DNA from: UBA11524 sp045132495
GTDB lineage: Bacteria; Bacillota; Clostridia; Christensenellales; Aristaeellaceae
NCBI GenBank assembly: GCA_045132495.1
Contig: JBGUSK010000045.1
Location: 1-32,756, forward strand
Length of the DNA stretch: 32,756 nt
Reading direction: 5' to 3'
Shown here: positions 8,614 to 15,076 of the stretch, one piece after another
Layout of the letters: each line of letters begins with the position of its first letter
Position numbering within the stretch: the stretch's first letter is position 1
Notes under the pieces: generated by a model
Told to the model about the DNA's origin: nothing
Seen by the model: only the letters and a program-made list of their open reading frames with translations
Database searches by the model: none
Position numbers and translations under genes: made by a program

Positions 8614-8988
8614 TTAATGTTTCCACAAATCGTGCTGGTTGCAGAACGCGTAAACCTCCCGCACCTCATCGCCCTTGCACAGGGCGAATTTGGCCTTGGG
8701 CTTGTCCGTGGGTTTCAGGTGAGCATACTGGATGACGTGCTCGCCCTCCAGGCACACCCATTCGATGTAGTGCTCCTCCGTCATGGGATGCTCCACGGCC
8801 CCCACTGTCACATGCACCGTATCGCCCTCCCGGGTATATACGGGCATATGCTTTTCACCGGAGGCCTCAGTGGTGCCGGGCTCCAGGCGGTGCATCTTCT
8901 CGCCGCAGCACTGCACCGGCACACCGGCATCGTGGATCATCGCCAGGATATTGCCACAATGTCGGCAGGTATAAAATTTCTGTTTCAT
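8614..8988 (-). CDS. dfx: Desulfoferrodoxin (two-iron superoxide reductase)
   Basis: The enzyme reduces superoxide to peroxide without releasing oxygen, a strategy of anaerobes. The 124 residues show both modules. The N-terminal rubredoxin-like centre has Cys8, Cys11, Cys27 and Cys28. The catalytic module has GEKH (Glu45, Lys46, His47), EHPMTEEHYIEW (His67, His73), and Cys116 and His119 in AFCNQHD. The start follows GAGGGAGG. It heads the minus-strand operon with ahpC and the flavoprotein reductase, so superoxide would be turned to peroxide and the peroxide removed by the next gene product. It is transcribed divergently from the MFS gene across a 96-bp gap. Confidence 0.96.
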   Translation of the reverse strand: MKQKFYTCRHCGNILAMIHDAGVPVQCCGEKMHRLEPGTTEASGEKHMPVYTREGDTVHVTVGAVEHPMTEEHYIEWVCLEGEHVIQYAHLKPTDKPKAKFALCKGDEVREVYAFCNQHDLWKH

Positions 8989-9084
8989 GCGAATCCCTCC
9001 CTCTGCGTTCAGTATGTCCGGTGCGGGGTAAATAATACGCCGGAATCCGGGCATCATAGCGATGAATCGCTGCAAGGAGTGTTC

Positions 9085-10509
9085 ATGATGAAGCAAAGCA
9101 ACTCGCACTTGAAAGGTTTTGTGCCCTATGCGCTGGCAGCCTTTATGATCAGCCTTGTCGGCGGGTTCTCCGCCGTGTTGGGGCCTGCCTTCGTGCAAGA
9201 TCTGGGGATTGCCTACAACAATACCACCTGGACGGCACTGGCCCAGGCCATGTCCACCGCAGCCTTTGCGCCGATCCTTGGCAAGCTGGGCGATGTTCTG
9301 GGCCGACGCGTCACGCTGCTGACGGGCATCGTTGTCTACACGCTGGGCAATGCGCTGGCAGCCCTTGCGCCTTCACTGCCGGTAATGCTGATTGCACGGT
9401 TCATCGTGGGCGTGGGCAGTGCAGCCGTGGCACCGGTGGTGCTTTCCTACATCGTGACGGATTTTCCGCCCCATCGGGTCGCCAAGGGATTTTCACTGTA
9501 CATGCTTATCTCCAGCGTATCGGTCATCTTCGGCCCTGCGCTGAGCGGGTTGATCATCAGCACCTGGGGCTGGCGGGCGATGGTCTGGGTGTGTGTGGCG
9601 ATCTGTGTGGCGGTGTTCATCCCCTGTGCGCTGCTCAAGGATGAAAACGCACCGCCCCGCAGGCCATTTCAGCATTTCGATGGCCTGGGCGCGGTGCTGG
9701 TACTGATCTTCTTCAGCTTAGTGCTGTGCATCCCTTCCTTCGGGCAGAACTTCGGCTGGGGTTCTTCAGCGTTCCTTAGCGTGCTGAGCGCTGCGATCGT
9801 CGCCCTCATCGCCCTCATGCTGGTGGAACGCCGTGCCGTGCAGCCCATCCTGCCCGGCAGCTTCATGGCGCGCCGGGCCTTTGTCCTGAGTGTCCTGGCA
9901 CTGACGCTGACACAGGGGCTGATGCAGGCCAACATGACCAACACCATCGTGTTTGTGAACTACACACAACCGGGCAACGACGTGATCTCTGCCTACGCCA
10001 TTTCAGTGATGTACCTGGGTATGTCTCTGGGAGCGGTGCTGCTGGGGCCGCTGGCAGACAGATTTGAACCCCGCACAGTACTGACCAGTTCGCTGCTATT
10101 AACGGGTATCAGCTGTGCGCTGCTGCTGCTTTTTACGGCTGACGCCTCCGTCCTGCTGCTGATGACAGCCCTGGGGCTGCTGGGCTTCGGCCTTGGCGGC
10201 AACGGAACGATCTTCATGAAAGTGGCCCTGAGCGGCCTTCCGGGCGACAAAGCGGGGGCAGCCACCGGCACTTACGGGCTGTTCCGTGACCTGGCAGCCC
10301 CCTTTGGTGTAGCGGTGCTGGTGCCCTTGTTCACCAACAGCATCACGGGCTATACAGCGCAAGGCGTCACAGCGGCGGACGCTGCCGTTCGTGCCATCCG
10401 CACGCTGGGTATCATTGAAATCATCTGTGTGGCAGCAGGAATTCTGGTGGTGCTGATGCTGCCCCGCATCCATCATGAAAGGAGAAATCATCATGCGGCT
10501 GAAAGATAA
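9085..10509 (+). CDS. MFS exporter, DHA2-like with 14 predicted helices
   Basis: The 474-residue protein has about 14 hydrophobic segments and the MFS motif A region GKLGDVLGRR between helices 2 and 3, typical of drug:proton antiporters of the EmrB/QacA (DHA2) branch. The start (ATG ATG at 9085/9088) follows AAGGAG. The upstream 96 bp shared with dfx contain a small palindrome AGCGAT-GA-ATCGCT just before the ribosome site, a possible operator. The last 17 nt overlap the downstream steroid dehydrogenase-like gene, so the two are co-translated. Export or uptake of the dehydrogenase's substrate is plausible, but the substrate cannot be read from the sequence. Confidence 0.9.
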   Translation: MMKQSNSHLKGFVPYALAAFMISLVGGFSAVLGPAFVQDLGIAYNNTTWTALAQAMSTAAFAPILGKLGDVLGRRVTLLTGIVVYTLGNALAALAPSLPVMLIARFIVGVGSAAVAPVVLSYIVTDFPPHRVAKGFSLYMLISSVSVIFGPALSGLIISTWGWRAMVWVCVAICVAVFIPCALLKDENAPPRRPFQHFDGLGAVLVLIFFSLVLCIPSFGQNFGWGSSAFLSVLSAAIVALIALMLVERRAVQPILPGSFMARRAFVLSVLALTLTQGLMQANMTNTIVFVNYTQPGNDVISAYAISVMYLGMSLGAVLLGPLADRFEPRTVLTSSLLLTGISCALLLLFTADASVLLLMTALGLLGFGLGGNGTIFMKVALSGLPGDKAGAATGTYGLFRDLAAPFGVAVLVPLFTNSITGYTAQGVTAADAAVRAIRTLGIIEIICVAAGILVVLMLPRIHHERRNHHAAER

Positions 10510-11290
10510 GGTGATTCTGGTCACTGCCTCCACCCGGGGCATTGGTCTGGCCATTGTGAAAGCTTGCGCAAAAGAGGGCGGCATCGTCTATATGGCAGCC
10601 CGTGACATGGAACGGGCAAAGTCCATCGCCACAGCACTCAATGCAGAGGGTGATCGTGTTCACTGTGTCTACAACGACGCAACCAAGCCAGAGACATTCC
10701 GCACCATGATCGATGACACCGTACAAAATGCCGGACGCATCGACGTGCTGGTGAACAACTTCGGCACCTCCAATCCGGGCAAGGATCTCGACTTTTCCCG
10801 CACCGACCCAGAGGTATTCATGAACACCGTGCAGCTCAACCTGCGCAGTGTGTTCATCGCCAGTCAGGCTGCCGCAAAGTACATGGCTACCCAGGGCGGC
10901 GGCAGCATCATCAACATCAGCTCCGTGGGCGGTGCTGTGCCGGATATTTCTCAGGTGGCCTACGGAACCAGCAAAGCCGCAATCAACTATCTCACCAAGC
11001 TGATTGCGGTGCATGAGGCCAAACATCACATCCGCTGTAACGCCGTGCTTCCCGGCATGACGGCCACTGAGGCGGTCACCCAGCACCTGAGCGATGACTT
11101 CCGTGCGCTGTTTCTCCGGCACATCCCGCTGGACCGCATCGGTCTGCCGGAGGAGATTGCAAATGCAGTCGTCTACTTCGCCAGCGATGAATCTGCCTAC
11201 ACCACCGGGCAGATCCTCAGTGTATCCGGCGGATTTGGACTTGCTACGCCGCTATATGGGGAGTTGTCTGGTAAGACAATGCGGCGGTGA
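10493..11290 (+). CDS. hdhA: SDR dehydrogenase, probable 7-alpha-hydroxysteroid dehydrogenase
   Basis: The 265-residue classical short-chain dehydrogenase should interconvert 7-alpha-hydroxy and 7-oxo bile acids. From memory it resembles the clostridial 7-alpha-HSDH along its length, with distinctive shared blocks VILVTASTRGIGLAI, VLVNNFGTSNP, NISSVGG, AYGTSKAAINYLTKLIAVH, RCNAVLPGMTAT and TTGQIL-VSGGFGLATP. The nucleotide loop is TASTRGIG (11-18), and the catalytic residues are Ser143/144, Tyr157 and Lys161. Arg37 after the second strand favours NADP(H), although Asp38 leaves NAD(H) possible. The start 10493 has AAAGGAG at 8-9 nt; an in-frame ATG at 10475 lacks such a site. No other bile-acid genes (bai) are in the window, so substrate identity remains an inference. 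Confidence 0.83.
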   Translation: MRLKDKVILVTASTRGIGLAIVKACAKEGGIVYMAARDMERAKSIATALNAEGDRVHCVYNDATKPETFRTMIDDTVQNAGRIDVLVNNFGTSNPGKDLDFSRTDPEVFMNTVQLNLRSVFIASQAAAKYMATQGGGSIINISSVGGAVPDISQVAYGTSKAAINYLTKLIAVHEAKHHIRCNAVLPGMTATEAVTQHLSDDFRALFLRHIPLDRIGLPEEIANAVVYFASDESAYTTGQILSVSGGFGLATPLYGELSGKTMRR

Positions 11291-11417
11291 TATGTATCCC
11301 ATTGCAGAAGGTATGGTCGAAAGGCTGGGATGGTTTCTCGATCCGTCAAGGGCTACGCTTATGAGTGCGAGTTCCTGCTACTGGGTCGGAGCTGTTGACT
11401 GGCAGTAAATGCTTATT

Positions 11418-11450
11418 GGGGCTGTTGCATGACGCAGCAGCCCCTGTTTT
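11418..11450 (+). terminator. Terminator of the MFS-HSDH unit
   Basis: An 11-bp stem GGGGCTGTTGC/GCAGCAGCCCC with one G-T pair and a 5-nt loop is followed by TGTTTT. The 127 bp between hdhA and the hairpin show no convincing gene. Confidence 0.85.
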
Positions 11451-11458
11451 CTATAATA

Positions 11459-11677
11459 TCATATGAAATATTTTATTCGTCGGTGTTTTTGTTGCTCAAG
11501 CGATGACTGTTTGATATAGGGACAGGTTCGGAACACGCAGGTGTGGTCTTTCGCAAATGGACGGTGAAAGCGGCAGGAACGACACTCGGCAAAGATGCCA
11601 TCCTCACCGCTGTCATAGTGCGCAGCAGGCTCATACCGCATCATCGCTTCTATGGCGATAAAGTCTCTGCGAGGCAT
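11459..11677 (-). CDS. Small Cys-rich protein, unknown function
   Basis: The 72-residue product begins MPRRDFIAIEAMMRYEPAA, preceded by AGGAGG at 8 nt, and holds one cysteine cluster CX2C-X11-CX4C (ECRSCRF...CVFRTCPY), suitable for one zinc ion or iron-sulfur centre. The rest is charged and has no membrane segment. I do not recognise the family; the general look recalls small Cys-rich proteins carried by Clostridia mobile elements. It lies between the terminator of the HSDH unit and the ATPase gene, with its own ribosome site. Confidence 0.7.
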   Translation of the reverse strand: MPRRDFIAIEAMMRYEPAAHYDSGEDGIFAECRSCRFHRPFAKDHTCVFRTCPYIKQSSLEQQKHRRIKYFI

Positions 11678-11773
11678 TAATGTCACCTCCTCATAATGAC
11701 AGCAAGTTATTTGTGAGCAAACGAAGGGCTGTTTTTTGCTCGAAAGTAGAGGACTGGTAGAAGCTGTGGTTAT

Positions 11774-11811
11774 GAAAAAACCACGTTGCGTCATGGACGA
11801 AACGTGGTTTC
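11774..11811 (-). terminator. Terminator of the ATPase gene
   Basis: On the minus strand AAACCACGTT pairs with AACGTGGTTT (10 bp, 13-nt loop), and the second arm runs into TTTTTTC. It lies about 20 bp after the ATPase stop. Confidence 0.85.
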
Positions 11812-11829
11812 AAAGGGATATGCAGTTTG

Positions 11830-13053
11830 TCAGATCATCCAAATCGGCACAATCAGGTGGTCTGCATCAATAGCGGAAAGTTCGGGACGCAAACAAAGGA
11901 TAGCACCTGTGCCGCGCGGAACGCTTCCGCTGTCAAGAATGCGGAATGTACGGATCAGTTCGCTGCCTGGATTGACGGAACGCTTCACTTCCAGGGGGTG
12001 CAGCTGACCATCACTTTCGATCACCAGATCGATCTCGTTGTTTTCTTTATCCCGATAATACCAAAGAAGGCATTCCTTACCGTTGTTCATATAAGTCTTG
12101 CGAATTTCAGCAACAACGTAGTTTTCAAGAATGGCTCCATTGATAGCGCCGTTTGCAAGAATATCAGGGGCAGAATATCGGGTTAGATAGGCAACCAGTC
12201 CTGTATCGAAAAAGTACATCTTCGGCGTCTTGATGGTGCGCTTGAGTAGATTATTGGAGTAGGGACGCAGATAGAAGATGACATCCGATTTTTCCAGCAC
12301 TTGCAGCCAGCGCTTGGCCGTATCGTCTGAGACTCCCACATCCGATGCAATATCGTGAACATTGAGCATTTGTCCTGCACGGCATGCTGCGGCACGAATG
12401 AAATCGCGGAATAGAAGCTTGTCGGTCAGGTTGATCTGTTCGGTTACGTCGCGGTCAATGTAAGTCTGTAAGTAGCTGGCGTAAAATACATCACGGTCAG
12501 TATACTTACCGCTGATCAGACCGGGCATAGAACCCTTCCAAATGCGTTCGTAAATACCGGCAATATCTGCCGGAGCATTTGTCTGCTTGCGCGCTTTCAG
12601 GGCAGAAAGGTTGACCGTAAACGGCGACGATTCGCCGGACCCTTCAATCTCATGCTGCGAAAGGGATGGCATATGCAGAATGGCTACACGACCAGCGAGG
12701 GATTCCTGCGCCAGTTCCATCATTCGGAAAGCCTGCGAGCCGGTCAGCCAGAAAGAGCCGGGTGCTGCTCCGTTGTCAATAGCGATCTTAATGTAAGAAA
12801 ATAGCTCAGGCGCGTACTGCACTTCGTCAATGAAAATTGGCAGTTCGTGGAGTTGAAGAAACAATGCAGGATCGCGTTTGGCGAGAGAGCGTTCTTCCAG
12901 ATCGTCCAGTGTCACATAGGTGCGATTGCCATCCATCATAGAGCGAAGAACAGTTGTTTTGCCAACCTGTCTTGGTCCGGTAATGAGGATGCAAGCATAT
13001 TCAGCAGCAAGCATCTGGATTTTTGCTTCTATGTCTCGCTTGATGTACTTCAT
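11830..13053 (-). CDS. AAA ATPase with DUF4143 domain
   Basis: The 407-residue protein belongs to the AAA_14/DUF4143 group of Clostridia and archaea, whose function is poorly known; a role in defence or nucleic-acid handling is often guessed. Walker A is GPRQVGKTT (26-34), Walker B is IFIDEVQ (73-79), and a sensor-like FWLTGSQ follows. The middle has an HTH-like helix pair (NVHDIASDVGVSDDTAKRWL). The C-terminal part shows EIDLVIE with LEVKRS (Asp342, Glu355, Lys357), the D-ExK pattern of restriction-endonuclease folds. Start 13053 has GAGGTG 6 nt upstream; an earlier in-frame codon would fall on the promoter. Such proteins often occur singly and are widely transferred. Confidence 0.93.
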   Translation of the reverse strand: MKYIKRDIEAKIQMLAAEYACILITGPRQVGKTTVLRSMMDGNRTYVTLDDLEERSLAKRDPALFLQLHELPIFIDEVQYAPELFSYIKIAIDNGAAPGSFWLTGSQAFRMMELAQESLAGRVAILHMPSLSQHEIEGSGESSPFTVNLSALKARKQTNAPADIAGIYERIWKGSMPGLISGKYTDRDVFYASYLQTYIDRDVTEQINLTDKLLFRDFIRAAACRAGQMLNVHDIASDVGVSDDTAKRWLQVLEKSDVIFYLRPYSNNLLKRTIKTPKMYFFDTGLVAYLTRYSAPDILANGAINGAILENYVVAEIRKTYMNNGKECLLWYYRDKENNEIDLVIESDGQLHPLEVKRSVNPGSELIRTFRILDSGSVPRGTGAILCLRPELSAIDADHLIVPIWMI

Positions 13054-13079
13054 AAGCGTCACCTCACTTGGCGAATATT

Positions 13080-13151
13080 CGATACAATCGTATTTTAGCC
13101 GCTTTTCCATGATGCGTCAAGGCCCAAATGCGACACAATCGTATTTTAGCC
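13080..13151. repeat. 21-bp direct repeat around the ATPase promoter
   Basis: Copies 13080-13100 and 13131-13151 share 20 of 21 bases (plus-strand core ACAATCGTATTTTAGCC). Their spacing is 51 bp, close to five helical turns. One copy covers the -10 box of the ATPase promoter, so they may be operator sites, perhaps for the HTH protein encoded just upstream. Confidence 0.8.
13092..13120 (-). promoter_or_regulatory. Promoter of the ATPase gene
   Basis: TTGACG (13115-13120) and TAAAAT (13092-13097) are separated by 17 bp, 39 bp upstream of the ATG. The -10 box is part of a 21-bp sequence repeated 51 bp upstream. Confidence 0.75.
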
Positions 13152-13164
13152 AGAAACATAGGAG

Positions 13165-13419
13165 TTATTCCGACTGCATCAATTTGCTGGCATTTAGTAG
13201 GATATGCTCTTTCGCTGTATCGTTGACCGCATGACATCGATTCATCGTCAGGTATTCCAATAAGCTGGCTTTGGGAATTAGATAGCTTCTTCTTATATAG
13301 AAGAACTCCAGCTTGTTTTTGCCACACCACCGGACGATGGTTTCATGGTGATAGCCCGTAACCTCCGCTGGCTGGTCGGATGTCAACACATCAGGATAGT
13401 TTTGCAGAATGCTTTCCAA
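13165..13419 (-). CDS. Small HTH protein, excisionase-like
   Basis: The frame encodes about 84 residues, with a winged-helix segment of the MerR/excisionase type (LTSDQPAEVTGYHHETIVRWCGKN, then FYIRRSYLIPKASLLEYL). Such proteins act as excisionases or regulators next to integrases of mobile elements. The start is uncertain: the only start-like codons are TTG (13419) or CTG (13431), neither with a ribosome site at a good distance, and the frame is closed by TAG at 13450. The gene may have lost its proper start. No integrase is adjacent; instead two tRNA 3'-end fragments lie behind it (13490-13515, 13629-13683), which supports a decayed element end. Confidence 0.65.
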   Translation of the reverse strand: MESILQNYPDVLTSDQPAEVTGYHHETIVRWCGKNKLEFFYIRRSYLIPKASLLEYLTMNRCHAVNDTAKEHILLNASKLMQSE

Positions 13420-13489
13420 TGCTGCTTTCAGTTTCTTCTGATATCTCTCCTAAATCTCTCCAAAATGCCGTTTTTTCAGCCCTTTTTCA

Positions 13490-13515
13490 CAACGGTTCGA
13501 ATCCGTTGCTGTGCC
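13490..13515 (+). other. tRNA 3'-end-like fragment (T arm plus acceptor strand)
   Basis: AACGG-TTCGAAT-CCGTT forms a perfect T arm and is followed by GCTGTGCC, as in the 3' end of a tRNA gene, but no 5' half of a tRNA is present upstream. Integrases commonly use this part of tRNA genes as attachment core. It differs from the serine tRNAs nearby, so it would come from another tRNA. Confidence 0.5.
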
Positions 13516-13583
13516 TGGATTTTCAGGGGAAAGCAGTAGAAAATGCAGTATTTTCAAGGGGTTAAGCAACTTCCTCTAATGTC

Positions 13584-13612
13584 TTGCACTTTCCGTCAGC
13601 TTCCACTATAAT
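13584..13612 (+). promoter_or_regulatory. Promoter-like sequence before the tRNA-Ser half
   Basis: TTGCAC (13584-13589) and TATAAT (13607-13612) are separated by 17 bp. The tRNA-Ser 3' half starts 16 nt after the -10 box, nearly the same distance (14 nt) as in the intact tRNA-Ser gene. It could still drive a short transcript of about 100 nt that ends at the terminator at 13688-13720. Confidence 0.55.
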
Positions 13613-13628
13613 CGTCATGCATGTCTTG

Positions 13629-13683
13629 ACTCGAAATGCTGTGTGGGGAAACTCACCTGGGGTTCGAATCCCTAACTCTCCGC
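13629..13683 (+). pseudogene. 3' half of a tRNA-Ser gene (anticodon loop to acceptor end)
   Basis: It shares with the intact tRNA-Ser(CGA) the blocks ACTCGAAATGCTG, GGGTTCGAATCCCT and ACTCTCCGC, in the same order and orientation. The variable arm differs but still pairs (GTGGG/CTCAC), and the T-arm end pair C-G is replaced by T-A, a compensatory change. It therefore derives from a real, different serine tRNA rather than from simple decay. The 5' half and CCA are absent. It is either the displaced 3' end left by an integration into tRNA-Ser or a tRNA gene with a 5' deletion. Confidence 0.8.
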
Positions 13684-13687
13684 ACGA

Positions 13688-13720
13688 AGCCTCGCAGATT
13701 TGTTTCTGCGGGGCTTTTTT
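13688..13720 (+). terminator. Terminator after the tRNA-Ser half
   Basis: AGCCTCGCAGA pairs with TCTGCGGGGCT (11 bp, one wobble) and is followed by TTTTTT. It directly abuts the tRNA fragment, as a tRNA terminator would. Confidence 0.9.
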
Positions 13721-13724
13721 GCAT

Positions 13725-13762
13725 GAAAAACCACCCTTCCTCAAGTAGGGAAAGGTGGTTTT
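13725..13762 (-). terminator. Terminator of the PrsA-like gene
   Basis: On the minus strand AACCACCTTTCC pairs with GGAAGGGTGGTT (12 bp, one wobble, 8-nt loop) and TTTC follows. It lies a few bases after the stop of the upstream gene. Confidence 0.87.
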
Positions 13763-13766
13763 CTGC

Positions 13767-14867
13767 TTAGTGGAAGATGATTTCGGCGGAGCCAGCCAGA
13801 TCATTGACACGCTGGGTCTGGGCGGCGGTGTAGCGCTCGGTGTAGAGGGCCGAAGCCAATGCCGTGTGCAGATCCTCGGTCAGCTCGATGGGGCCGGAGG
13901 AAGAGTCGCACAGGTAGTAGAGAATGTGCACGCCGATCTCGCTGGCGAAAGGCTTGCTGACACTGCCGGGCTGGGCCATATCAGCGGAGAAGGCTGCGGC
14001 GATGAAGGCGTCCTCCCACACAACGGACTCCTGGTGCACCTGATAGCCCGTGGCGAGGAAGGCTTCGCTTTTGCAGTTTGCGTCCGTGCCGTACTCGGCA
14101 ATCAAGCGCTGGAAGCTTTCACCCTTTTCCAGCCGGGCGTAGATATCATCCACGGTGGACTGCACGCTCAGCAGCTTGGCTTCCTCTGTGTCGCCCGTGG
14201 CGGGCAGGAGAATTTGCAGGATGCTGCGGTATCCGGCGGGCTTGTACCACACATCGCTGCCATTGTTCAACGCGGCCTCAAAGGCAGCGACGTTGTTCTC
14301 ATACAGGGCCTTGCTCTGAGCGACGCGCTTGTCATAGGAGGCCTGCACGTCTTCGTCCGTGACAGGATTGTCGCGGATGAGCCACTCATAGTACTTCGCG
14401 GATGCGTACTGGGTGCGGTAGAAATCCACATAGGTCTGTTCGGTCACGTTCAGGGACTTGGCGTAGGCAAGGGCGTAGACCATCAGCTCATCCTCGGTGG
14501 TTTCGGCGGTGCGCAGGGAGTTGATCACATCCTGGAGAGCCGCGTCATAGGCGGTTTTGCCCTGCTCAGCGAACCAGGCTTCCTCTTCCTCGGTGAATGC
14601 ATAGCAGCCCTGGGCATGCATATCCTGGCGGATCAGCATCTGCTCGATGGCGTAGGTCAGCGCCAGATCCTGCAGATAGGCATAGGTTTCCGGGTCGGTG
14701 AGATTCACGCCAGCGGCTTCGTATTGGTACAGGTAGGCAGCCTCAATGGCGGTGTAATCGCTGTATAGAAGATCTTCGCCGTTGACGGTCACGATGAGGG
14801 CTTCCTCCGCCGCGGCGAAGGAGAACAGCGTCAGCAGAGCGAGCAGCAGGGACAGAATACGTTTCAT
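13767..14867 (-). CDS. Secreted PrsA/SurA-like foldase (parvulin-type PPIase)
   Basis: The 366-residue protein starts with a signal peptide (MKRILSLLLALLTLFSFAAA, cleavage before EE). The N-terminal half is helical with SurA-like traits, and the region of about 195-320 resembles a parvulin domain (YRSILQILLPATGD...., then EIGVHILYYLCD). It would help fold exported proteins outside the membrane, fitting a neighbourhood of secreted glycosidases. There is no lipobox cysteine, so unlike PrsA it is probably not a lipoprotein. Two ATG codons are adjacent; the second, at 14867, is 7 nt from GAGGTG and the first only 4. The parvulin match is by pattern, and the active residues were not all identified. 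Confidence 0.8.
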   Translation of the reverse strand: MKRILSLLLALLTLFSFAAAEEALIVTVNGEDLLYSDYTAIEAAYLYQYEAAGVNLTDPETYAYLQDLALTYAIEQMLIRQDMHAQGCYAFTEEEEAWFAEQGKTAYDAALQDVINSLRTAETTEDELMVYALAYAKSLNVTEQTYVDFYRTQYASAKYYEWLIRDNPVTDEDVQASYDKRVAQSKALYENNVAAFEAALNNGSDVWYKPAGYRSILQILLPATGDTEEAKLLSVQSTVDDIYARLEKGESFQRLIAEYGTDANCKSEAFLATGYQVHQESVVWEDAFIAAAFSADMAQPGSVSKPFASEIGVHILYYLCDSSSGPIELTEDLHTALASALYTERYTAAQTQRVNDLAGSAEIIFH

Positions 14868-14941
14868 CATCAGGCACCTCGCAGAACAGAGTGGGCACAC
14901 GGGTGTATGCTCCCGGCGGAAGCACACGCGCATGAGTCCGG

Positions 14942-15005
14942 GAAAAAGAAGGCGCCGGGGGCAGCCAACCGAATTGCTTCGGCTCGCGCTGGCCGCACCC
15001 GGCGC
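14942..15005 (-). terminator. Large structured terminator of the GH3 gene
   Basis: On the minus strand GCGCCGGG pairs with CCCGGCGC around further internal stems (GCCAGC/GTTGGC and CCGAA/TTCGG), and TTCTTTTT follows. Another hairpin, with GACTGA/TCAGTC arms, lies just upstream at about 15028-15059. Confidence 0.75.
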
Positions 15006-15076
15006 ATGCTCCTGTCAATACAGGGGGAGGCGGGGACTGAAAGCAGACCTCTCAGTCCCGCGCCGATGTGTTGGAA

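Noticed and set aside
11292..11408. 38-codon plus-strand frame after the HSDH-like gene
   Set aside because: It has no ribosome site and no recognisable features, and it lies in the trailer before the terminator.
13629..13683. Functional split tRNA made from two halves
   Set aside because: The tRNA-Ser at 5413-5502 is complete, bacteria are not known to assemble tRNAs from halves, and no matching lone 5' half was found.
13562..13810. 82-codon minus-strand frame across the tRNA-Ser half
   Set aside because: It is translated from the antisense of a tRNA fragment and two terminators, a known source of spurious proteins.
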